A DNA stretch of 64,000 bases from Enterobacter ludwigii (GCA_023023105.1 CP083824.1:4630943-4694942), one strand, 5' to 3'. Positions 34,741-50,160 are shown, numbered from the stretch's first letter. The notes: generated by a model not told the origin, from the letters alone. Translations and numbers: made by a program.

Positions 34741-35040
34741 GATCGCGCGAACAGATGTGGATAACTCTGGTTAAAAGCTCGTATTAAGCCGTAGTTATCC
34801 AAATAACAACTCTGGTATGGTTTTTGACCTGTGCATAAAGTGGCGATCTGATCCCAGCTTATACGGTCCAGGATCACCGATCATTCACAGCAAACGATCC
34901 TTCCTAACCGCATGATCTTATTTGCCGGATCGGACTTATCCACAGAGGTCGGCGATCCTAATAAGAGATCACAATAGAACAGATCTCTAAATAAAAGATC
35001 TTCTTTTTAATAGCCCAGGATCCCAATGCTTTCTCGAAAG
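34741..35040. other. oriC: Chromosomal origin of replication oriC
   Basis: The region between mioC and mnmG contains the ordered parts of an enterobacterial oriC. DnaA boxes lie at 34756-34764 (TGTGGATAA, R4), 34795-34803 (TTATCCAAA, R3-like), 34830-34838 (TGTGCATAA, R2-like) and 34936-34944 (TTATCCACA, R1). R1 and R4, the two perfect sites, face each other as in E. coli. The AT-rich unwinding element of 13-mer repeats lies at about 34970-35012 on the mnmG side (AATAGAACAGATC and relatives). I counted thirteen GATC sites between 34741 and 35040, as expected for Dam/SeqA control. The IHF and Fis sites were not assigned. Confidence 0.95.
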
Positions 35041-35112
35041 ACTAAAGTTGAGTAGAATCCACGGCCCGGGCTTCAATCCATTTTCATACCGCTTTACGCG
35101 AGGCAGACCACC

Positions 35113-37002
35113 ATGTTTTATCAGGATCCTTTTGACGTCATTATCATTGGCGGGGGTCATGCAGGCACTGAGGCCGCAATGGCCGCAGCGCGAATGGGTC
35201 AGCAGACCCTGCTTTTGACACACAATATCGACACGCTTGGACAGATGTCCTGTAACCCGGCGATTGGCGGCATTGGGAAAGGACACCTGGTAAAAGAAGT
35301 GGATGCACTTGGCGGCCTGATGGCGAAAGCGATCGATCATGCTGGCATTCAGTTTAGGATACTAAACGCGAGTAAAGGCCCTGCGGTACGAGCAACCCGT
35401 GCCCAGGCTGACCGCGTGCTTTACCGTCAGGCGGTACGTACTGCACTGGAGAATCAGCCAAACCTGATGATCTTCCAGCAGGCAGTTGAAGATCTTATCG
35501 TTGAGAACGATCGTGTTGTGGGTGCCGTAACCCAGATGGGCCTCAAGTTCCGCGCGAAAGCCGTGGTGCTGACCGTGGGCACATTCCTCGACGGTAAAAT
35601 TCATATTGGTCTGGATAACTACAGCGGTGGACGTGCTGGCGATCCGCCGTCGATTCCACTGTCTCGCCGTCTGCGTGAACTGCCGTTGCGCGTCAGCCGC
35701 CTGAAAACGGGCACACCTCCACGTATTGATGCGCGCACCATTGATTTCAGCGTGCTGGCGCAACAGCACGGTGATAACCCAATGCCCGTGTTTTCGTTCA
35801 TGGGCAATGCGGCGCAACATCCGCAGCAGGTACCGTGCTACATCACGCATACCAACGAGAAAACCCATGACGTGATCCGCAATAACCTCGATCGCAGCCC
35901 AATGTACGCAGGCGTGATTGAAGGGATCGGCCCACGCTACTGCCCGTCGATCGAAGACAAAGTGATGCGTTTTGCCGATCGCAACCAGCATCAGATCTTC
36001 CTGGAGCCGGAAGGACTGACCTCAAACGAAATTTACCCGAATGGCATCTCCACCAGCCTGCCGTTCGATGTGCAGATGCAAATTGTTCGCTCAATGCAGG
36101 GGATGGAGAATGCGAAAATCGTTCGTCCTGGCTACGCTATTGAGTACGATTTCTTCGATCCTCGTGACCTGAAGCCAACCCTGGAAAGCAAATTCATCCA
36201 CGGTCTGTTCTTCGCGGGGCAGATTAACGGCACCACCGGCTACGAAGAAGCGGCTGCACAGGGTCTGCTTGCCGGTCTGAACGCTGCGCGCTTCTCTGCT
36301 GAGAAAGAAGGCTGGGCACCAGGCCGTTCTCAGGCGTATCTGGGTGTGCTGGTCGACGATCTCTGCACGCTGGGCACAAAAGAACCGTACCGTATGTTTA
36401 CCTCGCGCGCGGAATACCGCCTGATGTTGCGCGAAGACAACGCCGACCTGCGTCTGACCGAAATGGGTCGCGAGCTGGGTCTGGTCGATGACGAGCGCTG
36501 GGCGCGTTTCAACGAGAAGCTGGAGCGTATTGAACAGGAACGTCAGCGGCTGAAAACCACCTGGGTGAATCCGCAGGCGGAAATTGCAGCCGAAGTGAAC
36601 GCTCACTTGACTGCACCGCTGTCGCGCGAAGCCAGCGGCGAAGATTTGCTGCGTCGCCCTGAAGTCACCTATGAGAACCTGGTCAAACTGACCGCGTTCG
36701 CACCAGGCCTGGAAGACGCTGAAGCGGCAGAGCAGGTTGAGATCCAGGTTAAATACGAAGGTTATATCGCACGCCAGCAGGATGAGATTGAAAAACAGCA
36801 GCGCAACGAAAACACGCTGCTGCCGGAGATGCTGGACTATCGTCAGGTCACTGGTCTTTCCAACGAAGTGATCGCCAAGCTGAACGATCATAAACCTGTG
36901 TCGATTGGCCAGGCATCCCGCATATCGGGCGTTACTCCGGCCGCGATTTCGATTCTGCTGGTGTGGTTAAAAAAACAGGGCATGCTGCGCCGCAGCGCGT
37001 AA
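35113..37002 (+). CDS. mnmG: tRNA uridine-5-carboxymethylaminomethyl enzyme MnmG (GidA)
   Basis: FAD-dependent subunit which with MnmE makes cmnm5U at the wobble position of several tRNAs. The dinucleotide-binding motif [10 protein letters not shown] is at 13-22. The conserved [16 protein letters not shown] and active-site cysteine segments ([12 protein letters not shown] near 46; PCYITHTN near 275) are present, and the C-terminal MnmE/tRNA-binding helical domain closes the protein. Length 629 as in E. coli. First gene to the left-hand side of oriC; its transcription away from the origin is known to affect initiation. REP repeats follow it. Confidence 0.97.
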   Translation: MFYQDPFDVIIIGGGHAGTEAAMAAARMGQQTLLLTHNIDTLGQMSCNPAIGGIGKGHLVKEVDALGGLMAKAIDHAGIQFRILNASKGPAVRATRAQADRVLYRQAVRTALENQPNLMIFQQAVEDLIVENDRVVGAVTQMGLKFRAKAVVLTVGTFLDGKIHIGLDNYSGGRAGDPPSIPLSRRLRELPLRVSRLKTGTPPRIDARTIDFSVLAQQHGDNPMPVFSFMGNAAQHPQQVPCYITHTNEKTHDVIRNNLDRSPMYAGVIEGIGPRYCPSIEDKVMRFADRNQHQIFLEPEGLTSNEIYPNGISTSLPFDVQMQIVRSMQGMENAKIVRPGYAIEYDFFDPRDLKPTLESKFIHGLFFAGQINGTTGYEEAAAQGLLAGLNAARFSAEKEGWAPGRSQAYLGVLVDDLCTLGTKEPYRMFTSRAEYRLMLREDNADLRLTEMGRELGLVDDERWARFNEKLERIEQERQRLKTTWVNPQAEIAAEVNAHLTAPLSREASGEDLLRRPEVTYENLVKLTAFAPGLEDAEAAEQVEIQVKYEGYIARQQDEIEKQQRNENTLLPEMLDYRQVTGLSNEVIAKLNDHKPVSIGQASRISGVTPAAISILLVWLKKQGMLRRSA

Positions 37003-37015
37003 TGCTCTGAACATT

Positions 37016-37083
37016 GCCCGGTGGCGCTGCGCTTACCGGGCCTACAGAATTCCATAGGGCGGGTAAGCGAAGCGCCACCCGCC
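37016..37083. repeat. Paired REP repeats between mnmG and rsmG
   Basis: Two REP units in opposite orientation: GCCCGGTGGCGCTGCGCTTA followed by CCGGGC (from 37016) and GGGCGGGTAAGCGAAGCG followed by CCACCCGCC (to 37083). This is a BIME-like pair, the only double unit in the window. Confidence 0.8.
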
Positions 37084-37110
37084 ACTTAAGTTTCTCAACA
37101 GGTATTCACC

Positions 37111-37734
37111 GTGCTCAACAAACTCTCTCGTCTGCTGGATCAGGCAGGTATTTCGCTCACCGATCACCAGAAAAATCAGCTGGTGGCCTACGTCGATATG
37201 CTGAACAAATGGAACAAAGCGTACAACCTAACCTCAGTACGAGACCCCAACGAGATGCTGGTACGCCATATTCTCGATAGCATTGTGGTTGCGCCTTATC
37301 TGAAAGGTGAACGCTTTATTGATGTGGGGACAGGCCCTGGTCTACCGGGCGTTCCGCTGTCGATTGTTCGTCCTGAGAGCCAGTTCACGTTGCTGGACAG
37401 CCTTGGCAAGCGCGTACGCTTTTTACGTCAGGTACAGCATGAGCTGAAGCTTGAGAACATCACGCCCGTGCAGAGCAGGGTAGAGGAGTTCCCGGCGGAG
37501 CCACCGTTTGATGGTGTTATCAGCCGCGCGTTTGCTTCGCTCAATGATATGGTGAGCTGGTGTAAGCACTTGCCTGCAGATAATGGCCGTTTTTATGCGC
37601 TGAAAGGGCAGTTGCCTGGTGATGAGATTGAACAGCTTCCGGATGGTTTTGCTGTTGAATCCATCGAGAAATTAAATGTTCCTCAACTCGATGGGGAACG
37701 TCACCTGGTGATAATTAAGCCAAACAATTTTTAA
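37111..37734 (+). CDS. rsmG: 16S rRNA (guanine527-N7)-methyltransferase RsmG (GidB)
   Basis: Methylates G527 of 16S rRNA; loss gives low-level streptomycin resistance. The 207-residue Rossmann methyltransferase has SAM motif [11 protein letters not shown] (71-80) and the acidic second-strand end [13 protein letters not shown] near 93-105. The start is GTG at 37111, set by the conserved MLNKLSRLL beginning after CAACAGGTATTCACC. In E. coli it is co-transcribed with mnmG. Confidence 0.96.
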   Translation: MLNKLSRLLDQAGISLTDHQKNQLVAYVDMLNKWNKAYNLTSVRDPNEMLVRHILDSIVVAPYLKGERFIDVGTGPGLPGVPLSIVRPESQFTLLDSLGKRVRFLRQVQHELKLENITPVQSRVEEFPAEPPFDGVISRAFASLNDMVSWCKHLPADNGRFYALKGQLPGDEIEQLPDGFAVESIEKLNVPQLDGERHLVIIKPNNF

Positions 37735-38350
37735 AAAATTAATAAAAAATGTGGAATTTGTGCTGTTCTTACCATGTTAAAAAACAGCACAACTACTTGG
37801 GTTTTACCAGACAGCTTTTAACCTCGTTTTTACTAAGGTTTTTCTTATGGTTAACCTGACCGTTATTCTTCACTATGAAGATAGTCAATGGCGAAAATAT
37901 AAGTCTGCTAAAAATGGAAGGCAGAAACCAGAATGCAATGTTAATTATTTATTAAGAATGTCAATGAAAGGTTTTTATTGTGTACGGGGCTGTTTTGAAA
38001 ATAGTTACGACATTTTGTGTTTGATTTCATAAAGATATATTTAAGCGATTTGCGCCTTTGATTAATACAACCTTATCGCAAATGTGTGTTTTGTGATCTC
38101 GTGCACGCTTTGCTGTCAACGTTTTCGCGCTGTTTGCACTTTTGGTCGAAGGTCGATGCTTTCTGAGAAAGTTAAAAAATAGCGGTGGGGAAAAATATTT
38201 AAACATTTATTCACCTTTTCGCTACTTAATGTTTGAAATCACGGGTGCGCACCGTATAATTTGACCGCTTTTTGATGCTTGACTCTGAGCCTTAAAGGAC
38301 GTTTTATACGACACGCGGCATACCTCGAAGGGAGCAGGAGTAAAAACGTG
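37735..38350. other. rsmG-atpI intergenic region
   Basis: 616 bp, AT-rich, without a supported gene. A perfect 10-bp inverted repeat (37758-37767 with 37783-37792, TTGTGCTGTT arms, 15-base loop) just past rsmG may be its terminator, although the T tract is poor. A 61-codon frame at 37847-38032 has an unusual rare-codon composition and no recognised relative, so it is not called. The atp promoter lies at the far end. The similar length of the E. coli spacer suggests retained regulatory content. Confidence 0.6.
38233..38260 (+). promoter_or_regulatory. ATP synthase operon promoter
   Basis: A -35 TTGAAA (38233-38238), a 16-bp spacer and a perfect -10 TATAAT (38255-38260) lie 91 bp before atpI, in the expected place for the main atp operon promoter. 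Confidence 0.75.
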
Positions 38351-39555
<1,205 letters not shown>

Positions 39556-39586
39556 TTTTTTACCAACACTACTACGTTTTAATTGA

Positions 39587-39861
<275 letters not shown>

Positions 39862-39892
39862 TAAGCCACAGAAATTAAAGAGGTATTGTGCT

Positions 39893-40363
39893 GTGAACAT
39901 GAACGCAACAATCCTCGGCCAGGCCATCGCGTTTATTCTCTTTGTCTGGTTCTGCATGAAGTATGTATGGCCGCCATTAATGGCTGCCATCGAAAAACGT
40001 CAGAAAGAAATTGCTGACGGTCTGGCTTCTGCAGAACGCGCTAAGAAAGATTTGGACCTTGCACAGGCCAACGCGACAGACCAGCTGAAAAAAGCGAAAG
40101 CGGAAGCTCAGGTTATCATCGAACAGGCTAACAAACGCCGTTCGCAGATCCTGGACGAAGCCAAAGCTGAAGCAGAACAGGAACGTACTAAGATCGTGAC
40201 ACAGGCTCAGGCTGAAATTGAAGCTGAGCGTAAACGTGCTCGTGAAGAACTGCGTAAGCAGGTTGCGATTCTGGCTGTTGCTGGCGCCGAGAAGATCATC
40301 GAACGTTCCGTGGATGAAGCTGCTAACAGCGACATCGTGGACAAACTTGTCGCTGAACTGTAA
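39893..40363 (+). CDS. atpF: ATP synthase subunit b (peripheral stalk)
   Basis: 156-residue stator stalk subunit. One N-terminal membrane helix (about 4-26, [19 protein letters not shown]) is followed by a long charged helix with alternating Lys/Glu/Ala that forms the right-handed coiled coil, and a C-terminal delta-binding end. The start is GTG at 39893, giving [10 protein letters not shown], after AAAGAGGTATTGTGCT; E. coli atpF also starts with GTG. Confidence 0.97.
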   Translation: MNMNATILGQAIAFILFVWFCMKYVWPPLMAAIEKRQKEIADGLASAERAKKDLDLAQANATDQLKKAKAEAQVIIEQANKRRSQILDEAKAEAEQERTKIVTQAQAEIEAERKRAREELRKQVAILAVAGAEKIIERSVDEAANSDIVDKLVAEL

Positions 40364-40377
40364 GGAGGGAGGGGCTG

Positions 40378-40911
40378 ATGTCTGAATTTGTTACGGTAGC
40401 TCGCCCCTACGCCAAAGCAGCTTTTGACTTTGCTATCGAACACCAAAATGTCGATCGCTGGCAGAATATGCTGGCGTTTGCCGCTGAGGTGACGAAAAAC
40501 GAACAAATGGCCGAGTTGCTTTCCGGTGCGTTAGCACCTGAAACTCTCGCCGCGTCGTTTATCGCCGTGTGCGGAGAGCAACTGGATGCCAACGGCCAGA
40601 ACCTGATTAAGGTAATGGCAGAAAATGGTCGTCTCCGTGTGCTCCCGGATGTTCTCGAGCAGTTTGAGCACTTACGTGCCCTTAGTGAAGCTACTGCTGA
40701 AGTTGAAGTAACTTCTGCGACTGAACTGAGTAATGAACAGCTTGCGAAAATTACCGCCGCGATGGAAAAACGTCTGTCACGCAAAGTTAAGCTGAATTGC
40801 AAAATCGATAAGTCTGTAATGGCAGGCGTAATCATCCGTTCGGGTGATATGGTCATTGATGGCAGCGTACGCGGCCGTCTTGAGCGCCTTGCAGACGTCT
40901 TGCAGTCTTAA
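40378..40911 (+). CDS. atpH: ATP synthase subunit delta (F1)
   Basis: 177-residue subunit that ties the b-dimer to the top of the alpha3beta3 head. The N-terminal six-helix domain (about 1-105) begins [19 protein letters not shown], and the C-terminal domain has the conserved [22 protein letters not shown] end. A very strong ribosome site (TAAGGAGGGAGGGGCTG) lies between atpF and atpH. Confidence 0.97.
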   Translation: MSEFVTVARPYAKAAFDFAIEHQNVDRWQNMLAFAAEVTKNEQMAELLSGALAPETLAASFIAVCGEQLDANGQNLIKVMAENGRLRVLPDVLEQFEHLRALSEATAEVEVTSATELSNEQLAKITAAMEKRLSRKVKLNCKIDKSVMAGVIIRSGDMVIDGSVRGRLERLADVLQS

Positions 40912-40923
40912 GGGGACTGGAGC

Positions 40924-42465
40924 ATGCAACTGAATTCCACCGAAATCAGCGAACTGATCAAGCAGCGCATTGCTCAGTTCAATGTTGTGAGCGAAGCTCA
41001 CAATGAAGGTACTATTGTTTCTGTAAGTGACGGTGTTATCCGCATTCACGGCCTGGCCGATTGTATGCAGGGTGAGATGATTTCCCTGCCGGGTAACCGT
41101 TACGCTATCGCACTGAACCTGGAGCGCGACTCCGTAGGTGCAGTTGTGATGGGTCCATACGCTGACCTCGCCGAAGGCATGAAGGTTAAGTGTACTGGCC
41201 GTATTCTGGAAGTGCCGGTTGGCCGTGGCCTGCTGGGTCGCGTAGTTAACACCCTGGGTGCACCAATCGACGGTAAAGGTCCGGTTGAGCACGATGGCTT
41301 CTCCCCAATCGAAGTTATCGCACCAGGCGTTATCGATCGTCAGTCCGTAGATCAGCCTGTTCAGACAGGTTATAAGTCCGTTGATGCCATGATCCCAATC
41401 GGTCGTGGTCAGCGTGAACTGATCATCGGTGACCGTCAGACCGGTAAAACCGCGATGGCTATCGACGCCATCATCAACCAGCGTGATTCCGGCATCAAAT
41501 GCGTGTACGTGGCTATCGGCCAGAAAGCGTCCACCATTTCTAACGTGGTTCGTAAACTGGAAGAGCACGGCGCACTGGCTAACACCATTGTTGTTGTTGC
41601 TACCGCTTCTGAATCTGCTGCACTGCAATACCTGGCGCCATACGCGGGTTGCGCAATGGGCGAATACTTCCGTGACCGCGGTGAAGATGCACTGATCGTA
41701 TACGATGACCTGTCTAAACAGGCTGTTGCTTATCGTCAGGTTTCCCTGTTGCTCCGTCGTCCACCTGGACGTGAAGCGTTCCCTGGCGACGTATTCTACC
41801 TCCACTCTCGTCTGCTGGAGCGTGCTTCCCGTGTTAACGCGGAATACGTCGAGAACTTCACTAAAGGTGAAGTGAAGGGTAAAACGGGCTCTCTGACCGC
41901 ACTGCCGATCATTGAAACCCAGGCGGGTGACGTTTCTGCATTCGTTCCGACCAACGTAATTTCCATTACCGATGGTCAGATCTTCCTGGAAACCAACCTG
42001 TTTAACTCCGGTATTCGTCCGGCGGTTAACCCGGGTATCTCCGTATCCCGTGTTGGTGGTGCTGCTCAGACCAAGATCATCAAGAAACTGTCCGGTGGTA
42101 TCCGTACCGCGCTGGCACAGTATCGTGAACTGGCTGCGTTCTCTCAGTTCGCATCCGATCTGGACGAAGCAACCCGTAAACAGCTGAGCCACGGTCAGAA
42201 AGTGACCGAGCTGCTGAAGCAGAAACAGTACGCACCAATGTCTGTTGCTCAGCAGGGCCTGGTACTGTTCGCGGCTGAACGCGGTTACCTCGAAGATGTG
42301 GAACTGGCGAAAATCGGTAGCTTCGAAGCCGCTCTGCTGGCTTACGTCGACCGTGATCACGCTCCGCTGATGCAAGAGATCAACCAGACCGGTGGCTATA
42401 ACGACGAAATCGAAGGCAAGCTGAAAGCTATCCTCGATTCCTTCAAAGCAACCCAATCCTGGTAA
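40924..42465 (+). CDS. atpA: ATP synthase subunit alpha (F1)
   Basis: 513-residue non-catalytic nucleotide-binding subunit. It has an N-terminal beta-barrel, then Walker [10 protein letters not shown] (about 169-177), the Walker B end [12 protein letters not shown] and the arginine finger region [13 protein letters not shown]. The family signature is intact and the length equals E. coli AtpA. A long apparent frame on the opposite strand across this gene is a codon-bias shadow. Confidence 0.98.
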   Translation: MQLNSTEISELIKQRIAQFNVVSEAHNEGTIVSVSDGVIRIHGLADCMQGEMISLPGNRYAIALNLERDSVGAVVMGPYADLAEGMKVKCTGRILEVPVGRGLLGRVVNTLGAPIDGKGPVEHDGFSPIEVIAPGVIDRQSVDQPVQTGYKSVDAMIPIGRGQRELIIGDRQTGKTAMAIDAIINQRDSGIKCVYVAIGQKASTISNVVRKLEEHGALANTIVVVATASESAALQYLAPYAGCAMGEYFRDRGEDALIVYDDLSKQAVAYRQVSLLLRRPPGREAFPGDVFYLHSRLLERASRVNAEYVENFTKGEVKGKTGSLTALPIIETQAGDVSAFVPTNVISITDGQIFLETNLFNSGIRPAVNPGISVSRVGGAAQTKIIKKLSGGIRTALAQYRELAAFSQFASDLDEATRKQLSHGQKVTELLKQKQYAPMSVAQQGLVLFAAERGYLEDVELAKIGSFEAALLAYVDRDHAPLMQEINQTGGYNDEIEGKLKAILDSFKATQSW

Positions 42466-42471
42466 TCGTCC

Positions 42472-42497
42472 GGCGGCTTGTCTCAGGACAAGCCGCC
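42472..42497 (+). repeat. Intercistronic hairpin between atpA and atpG
   Basis: A perfect 11-bp stem (GGCGGCTTGTC 42472-42482 with GACAAGCCGCC 42487-42497) closes a four-base loop, seven bases after the atpA stop and 20 bases before the atpG start. There is no T tract, so it is not a terminator. It probably tunes atpG translation or mRNA stability. Confidence 0.8.
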
Positions 42498-42516
42498 TGG
42501 CATTGAGGAGAAGCTC

Positions 42517-44794
<2,278 letters not shown>

Positions 44795-44814
44795 CGCCTT
44801 AATCGGAGGGTGAT

Positions 44815-45234
44815 ATGGCAATGACTTACCACCTGGACGTCGTCAGCGCAGAGCAACAAATGTTCTCTGGTCTGGTCGAGAAAATCCAGGTAACGGGTAG
44901 TGAAGGTGAGCTGGGTATTTTCCCGGGTCACGCACCGCTGCTCACCGCCATTAAGCCTGGTATGATCCGCATCGTTAAACAGTTCGGTCACGAAGAGTTT
45001 ATCTATCTGTCCGGCGGCATTCTTGAAGTGCAGCCTGGCAGTGTGACCGTTCTGGCCGATACCGCTATTCGTGGCCAGGATCTCGACGAAGCGCGAGCCC
45101 TGGAATCGAAGCGTAAGGCTGAAGAGCACATTAGCAGCTCTCATGGTGACGTGGATTACGCTCAGGCGTCTGCGGAGCTGGCCAAAGCGATCGCGAAACT
45201 GCGCGTTATCGAGTTGACCAAAAAAGCGATGTAA
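44815..45234 (+). CDS. atpC: ATP synthase subunit epsilon (F1)
   Basis: 139-residue inhibitory subunit of the central stalk. The N-terminal beta sandwich (about 1-85, with [13 protein letters not shown]) is followed by two C-terminal helices that can extend into the head and block hydrolysis. Last gene of the atp operon; a strong terminator follows. Confidence 0.97.
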   Translation: MAMTYHLDVVSAEQQMFSGLVEKIQVTGSEGELGIFPGHAPLLTAIKPGMIRIVKQFGHEEFIYLSGGILEVQPGSVTVLADTAIRGQDLDEARALESKRKAEEHISSSHGDVDYAQASAELAKAIAKLRVIELTKKAM

Positions 45235-45255
45235 CACCGGCTTGAAAAGCACAAA

Positions 45256-45288
45256 AGCCAGTCTGGGTTCCAGGCTGGCTTTTTTTTT
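45256..45288 (+). terminator. Terminator of the atp operon
   Basis: AGCCAGTCTGG pairs with CCAGGCTGGCT (one T-G pair) around a short loop and runs into nine Ts, about 20 bases after the atpC stop. Confidence 0.9.
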
Positions 45289-45372
45289 CGGCCTTAATTC
45301 ATGATGAAAAAGATGTAGAATTTTAGGCATCAAACGTTTTTACTTCTCACTCAAACTACCGTCAGGATGCGT

Positions 45373-46743
45373 ATGTCAAACAGTGCGATGAGCGTGGTGA
45401 TCCTTGCCGCTGGCAAAGGTACCCGCATGTATTCCGATCTGCCTAAAGTGCTTCACACGCTGGCAGGAAAGCCGATGGTGCAGCATGTCATTGATGCAGC
45501 AAATGAACTGGGTGCCCGTCAGGTTCACCTGGTCTACGGCCACGGTGGCGATCTGCTTAAAAAGACGCTGAGCGATGACAAGCTCAACTGGGTGCTTCAG
45601 GCTGAGCAGCTGGGTACAGGTCACGCGATGCAGCAGGCAGCACCGTTCTTTGCCGATGACGAAGATATTCTGATGCTCTACGGCGATGTTCCGCTGATCT
45701 CCGTTGAAACACTAACTCGCCTGCGTGAAGCCAAACCGCAGGGCGGCATCGGTTTGTTAACCGTCGTGCTGGACGATCCAACCGGTTATGGCCGCATCAC
45801 CCGAGAAAACGGCAACGTAACGGGGATTGTTGAGCATAAAGACGCCAGCGACGAACAGCGCCAGATTCAGGAGATCAACACCGGTATCCTGATTGCCAAT
45901 GGCGCGGATATGAAGCGCTGGTTGTCGAAGCTCAACAACAACAATGCGCAGGGTGAATACTACATCACCGACATCATTGCGATGGCATATCAGGAAGGAC
46001 GTGAGATTGCGGCGGTACATCCGGCACGCATTAGCGAAACCGAAGGGGTGAATAACCGCCTTCAGCTTTCCCGTCTGGAGCGCGTTTATCAGTCTGAACA
46101 GGCCGAAAAACTGCTGCTGGCAGGCGTGATGCTGCGCGATCCGGCGCGTTTCGATCTGCGTGGTTCCCTGTCTCACGGTCGTGACGTTGAAATTGATACT
46201 AACGTTATCTTTGAAGGCAAAGTCACTCTGGGCAATCGTGTCAAAATTGGCGCTGGCTGCGTTATCAAAAACAGCGTCATCGGTGACGATTGCGAAATCA
46301 GCCCTTACAGCGTGGTGGAAGATGCGCATCTTGAAGCGGCGTGCACCATTGGACCGTTTGCGCGTCTGCGCCCGGGCGCTGAGCTGATGGAAGGGGCTCA
46401 CGTGGGCAACTTCGTTGAGATGAAAAAAGCGCGTCTGGGTAAAGGCTCTAAAGCCGGTCATTTGACCTATCTGGGCGATGCGGAAATTGGCGATAACGTC
46501 AATATTGGTGCAGGCACAATCACCTGCAACTATGACGGTGCCAACAAGTTTAAAACCATTATCGGTGATGATGTGTTTGTCGGTTCCGATACACAGCTGG
46601 TGGCACCGGTTACGGTGGGCAACGGGGCAACGATTGCCGCCGGGACAACCGTTACGCGCGATATCGCCGATAACGAGCTGGTATTAAGCCGTGTGCCACA
46701 GGTGCACAAGCAGGGCTGGAAACGCCCGGTGAAGAAAAAGTAA
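45373..46743 (+). CDS. glmU: Bifunctional GlmU: UDP-GlcNAc pyrophosphorylase and glucosamine-1-P acetyltransferase
   Basis: Makes UDP-N-acetylglucosamine for peptidoglycan and lipopolysaccharide in two steps. The N-terminal uridyltransferase (about 1-229) has [15 protein letters not shown] (11-25) and metal-binding residues in MLYGDVPL. The C-terminal left-handed beta helix (about 250-456) has many hexapeptide repeats (e.g. [18 protein letters not shown]) and the acetyltransferase [10 protein letters not shown] region. The ATG at 45373 gives 456 residues; an ATG two codons earlier is possible but would cover the CAGGA ribosome site. Confidence 0.97.
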   Translation: MSNSAMSVVILAAGKGTRMYSDLPKVLHTLAGKPMVQHVIDAANELGARQVHLVYGHGGDLLKKTLSDDKLNWVLQAEQLGTGHAMQQAAPFFADDEDILMLYGDVPLISVETLTRLREAKPQGGIGLLTVVLDDPTGYGRITRENGNVTGIVEHKDASDEQRQIQEINTGILIANGADMKRWLSKLNNNNAQGEYYITDIIAMAYQEGREIAAVHPARISETEGVNNRLQLSRLERVYQSEQAEKLLLAGVMLRDPARFDLRGSLSHGRDVEIDTNVIFEGKVTLGNRVKIGAGCVIKNSVIGDDCEISPYSVVEDAHLEAACTIGPFARLRPGAELMEGAHVGNFVEMKKARLGKGSKAGHLTYLGDAEIGDNVNIGAGTITCNYDGANKFKTIIGDDVFVGSDTQLVAPVTVGNGATIAAGTTVTRDIADNELVLSRVPQVHKQGWKRPVKKK

Positions 46744-46751
46744 CGGATTTA

Positions 46752-46785
46752 CCCTCGCCCCTTTGGGGAGAGGGTCGGGGTGAGG
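46752..46785. repeat. Dispersed palindromic repeat after glmU
   Basis: CCCTCGCCCCTTTGGGGAGAGGG is a hairpin-forming palindrome followed by TCGGGGTGAGGGG. A closely similar unit lies after adeP at 55830. The shared AGAGGGT(C)(A/G)GGGTGAGGG tail is a known kind of intergenic repeat in Enterobacter-like genomes and differs from the REP family. Confidence 0.75.
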
Positions 46786-46864
46786 GGATAACATAATCCT
46801 CCCCCCACAAGCAGTACCCATAAAAATAACCCCACTCTCTACAAGGCTCGGGGTGCCCGGAAAG

Positions 46865-46921
46865 GGCAAATACAGGTCAGCGACAACGCAGGCGTTATGC
46901 CTAAATTCGGAATCTAAAACT
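46865..46921 (+). promoter_or_regulatory. glmS leader with putative GlmZ target region
   Basis: The 57 bases before the glmS ATG (GACAACGCAGGCGTTATGCC and the following AATTCGGAATC) resemble what I recall of the E. coli glmUS spacer. There RNase E cuts after glmU, and the sRNA GlmZ with Hfq opens a hairpin that hides the glmS ribosome site. Pairing was not computed, so the assignment rests on context and partial recall. Confidence 0.5.
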
Positions 46922-48751
46922 ATGTGTGGAATTGTTGGCGCAGTTGCGCAGCGTGATATTGCTGAAATCCTTCTCGAAGGTTTACGTCGTCTGGAATACC
47001 GTGGCTATGACTCTGCTGGTCTGGCCGTGGTCGATGCAGAAGGTCATATGACCCGTCTGCGTCGTCTCGGTAAAGTGCAGATGCTGGCCCAGGCCGCGGA
47101 AGAACATCCGCTGCATGGTGGTACCGGTATTGCGCACACCCGTTGGGCGACGCACGGCGAACCGTCTGAAGGCAACGCGCACCCGCATGTGTCTGAACAC
47201 ATCGTGGTCGTGCACAACGGCATTATCGAAAACCACGAACCGCTGCGCGAAGAACTGAAAGCGCGCGGCTATACCTTCGTCTCTGAAACTGACACCGAAG
47301 TGATTGCTCACCTGGTGCACTGGGAGCTGGAGCAGGGCGGTACACTGCGTGACGCAGTTCTGCGTGCTATCCCTCAGCTGCGCGGTGCATACGGCACGGT
47401 GATCATGGACTCACGCGATCCGTCCACGCTGCTGGCCGCACGTTCCGGTAGCCCGATGGTTATCGGTCTGGGCATGGGTGAAAACTTTATCGCCTCTGAC
47501 CAGCTTGCGCTCCTGCCAGTTACCCGTCGCTTTATCTTCCTGGAAGAGGGTGATATTGCGGAAGTGACTCGTCGCAGCGTGACCGTATTCGATACCAAAG
47601 GCGAGCAGGTGAAACGCCAGGAGATCGAATCTAACCTGCAGTACGACGCGGGCGACAAAGGCGCTTACCGTCACTACATGCAGAAAGAGATTTACGAGCA
47701 GCCAAACGCCATCAAAAACACTCTTACCGGGCGCATCAGCCACGGTGAGGTGGATCTGAGCGAGTTGGGTGCAAACGCGAACGAACTGCTCAGCAAGGTT
47801 GAGCATATTCAGATCGTGGCCTGCGGTACCTCCTACAACTCCGGTATGGTTTCTCGTTACTGGTTTGAATCCCTGGCGGGCGTGCCGTGTGATGTGGAAA
47901 TCGCGTCTGAATTCCGCTACCGCAAATCCGCTGTACGTCGTAACAGCCTGATGATCACCCTTTCCCAGTCTGGTGAAACGGCGGATACGCTGGCGGCGCT
48001 GCGTTTGTCTAAAGAGCTGGGCTACCTTGGCTCTCTGGCCATCTGTAACGTCCCTGGCTCATCGCTGGTGCGTGAATCCGATCTGGCGCTGATGACCAAA
48101 GCGGGTACCGAAATTGGCGTGGCTTCCACTAAAGCGTTTACCACTCAGCTGACCGTTCTGTTGATGCTGGTGGCGAAACTGGCACGTCTGAAAGGCGAGG
48201 ATGCCTCTGTTGAGCATGACATCGTTCATGGCCTGCAGGCACTGCCGAGCCGTATTGAGCAGATGCTGTCCCAGGACAAACGCATTGAAGCACTGGCAGA
48301 AGATTTCTCCGACAAGCATCACGCCCTGTTCCTGGGTCGTGGCGATCAGTATCCGATTGCGCTGGAAGGCGCGCTGAAGCTGAAAGAGATCTCCTACATT
48401 CACGCGGAAGCCTATGCGGCAGGCGAGCTGAAACACGGCCCACTGGCGCTGATTGACGCCGATATGCCGGTCATCGTTGTGGCTCCTAACAACGAACTGC
48501 TGGAAAAACTGAAATCTAACATTGAAGAAGTGCGCGCCCGCGGTGGTGTTCTGTACGTCTTCGCCGACAAAGATGCCGGTTTTGTCAGCAATGACAACAT
48601 GCACATCATCGAGATGCCGCATGTGGAAGAGGTGATTGCACCGATCTTCTACACCGTTCCGCTGCAGTTGCTGGCTTATCACGTTGCGCTGATCAAAGGC
48701 ACCGACGTTGACCAGCCGCGTAACCTGGCGAAGTCTGTCACCGTAGAATAA
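46922..48751 (+). CDS. glmS: Glutamine-fructose-6-phosphate aminotransferase GlmS
   Basis: First committed step of amino-sugar synthesis: makes glucosamine-6-phosphate from fructose-6-P and glutamine. The start at 46922 places the nucleophile Cys directly after Met (MCGIVGAV), as needed for the Ntn-type glutaminase domain (about 1-240). Two SIS sugar-isomerase domains follow (CGTSYNSG and [27 protein letters not shown]). 609 residues. The frame is open further upstream, but any longer form would lose the N-terminal Cys. No glmS ribozyme is expected or seen in this group; control is through GlmY/GlmZ. Confidence 0.98.
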   Translation: MCGIVGAVAQRDIAEILLEGLRRLEYRGYDSAGLAVVDAEGHMTRLRRLGKVQMLAQAAEEHPLHGGTGIAHTRWATHGEPSEGNAHPHVSEHIVVVHNGIIENHEPLREELKARGYTFVSETDTEVIAHLVHWELEQGGTLRDAVLRAIPQLRGAYGTVIMDSRDPSTLLAARSGSPMVIGLGMGENFIASDQLALLPVTRRFIFLEEGDIAEVTRRSVTVFDTKGEQVKRQEIESNLQYDAGDKGAYRHYMQKEIYEQPNAIKNTLTGRISHGEVDLSELGANANELLSKVEHIQIVACGTSYNSGMVSRYWFESLAGVPCDVEIASEFRYRKSAVRRNSLMITLSQSGETADTLAALRLSKELGYLGSLAICNVPGSSLVRESDLALMTKAGTEIGVASTKAFTTQLTVLLMLVAKLARLKGEDASVEHDIVHGLQALPSRIEQMLSQDKRIEALAEDFSDKHHALFLGRGDQYPIALEGALKLKEISYIHAEAYAAGELKHGPLALIDADMPVIVVAPNNELLEKLKSNIEEVRARGGVLYVFADKDAGFVSNDNMHIIEMPHVEEVIAPIFYTVPLQLLAYHVALIKGTDVDQPRNLAKSVTVE

Positions 48752-48760
48752 TCCCTTCAG

Positions 48761-48786
48761 GCTCCACCTTCGGGTGGAGCTTTTCT
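48761..48786 (+). terminator. Terminator after glmS
   Basis: GCTCCACC (48761-48768) pairs with GGTGGAGC (48773-48780) around a short TTCG-type loop and is followed by TTTTCT, nine bases past the stop. Confidence 0.85.
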
Positions 48787-48965
48787 ATCCCGCCTGGCTT
48801 GTTTTTAATCAACTCTTTTGCGTTTTTATTTATGACAATCTGTCATCTTCAGCTACTTTTTTCAGTGTCACATAAAGAAAATATTTCTGAAAACGCCTTG
48901 TCATAAAAGTGGCTAACACGATGAAAATTAAGCTTTCTTCTGCTGGTTTTTAAGTGAAATTTCCA

Positions 48966-49018
48966 TTGTCATAAAACTGTCATAATTCGTACATTTATCT
49001 GTCACCTGTTTGTCCTAT
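48966..49018 (+). promoter_or_regulatory. Tandem PhoB boxes in the pstS promoter
   Basis: Two 18- to 20-bp Pho boxes can be read: TTGTCATAAAACTGTCATAA at 48966-48985 and CTGTCACCTGTTTGTCCTAT at 48999-49018, each with 11-bp spaced direct half sites. They lie in the expected place upstream of pstS and match the E. coli pst promoter layout, in which phosphorylated PhoB replaces the -35 element. An extra half site TTGTCAT (48898-48904) and an inverted pair ATGACA-ATC-TGTCAT (48832-48846) lie upstream. Confidence 0.88.
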
Positions 49019-49039
49019 TTTGCTCATCGTAGCCACTAA

Positions 49040-50113
<1,074 letters not shown>

Positions 50114-50133
50114 TTTAGCATTCTGACGAAAAT

Positions 50134-50160
50134 GGCGGGTGGCGCTTGCGCTTACCCGCC
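50134..50160. repeat. REP-type repeat between pstS and pstC
   Basis: GGCGGGTGGCGCTTGCGCTT followed by ACCCGCC forms a REP palindrome 20 bp after the pstS stop. It probably stabilises the pstS message after processing. Confidence 0.8.

Noticed and set aside
37847..38032. 61-codon frame between rsmG and atpI with a possible TAAGG ribosome site
   Set aside because: Codon use is unlike the neighbours (AGA, AGG, TTA-rich), the product resembles no family I know, and the spacer is otherwise AT-rich non-coding DNA.
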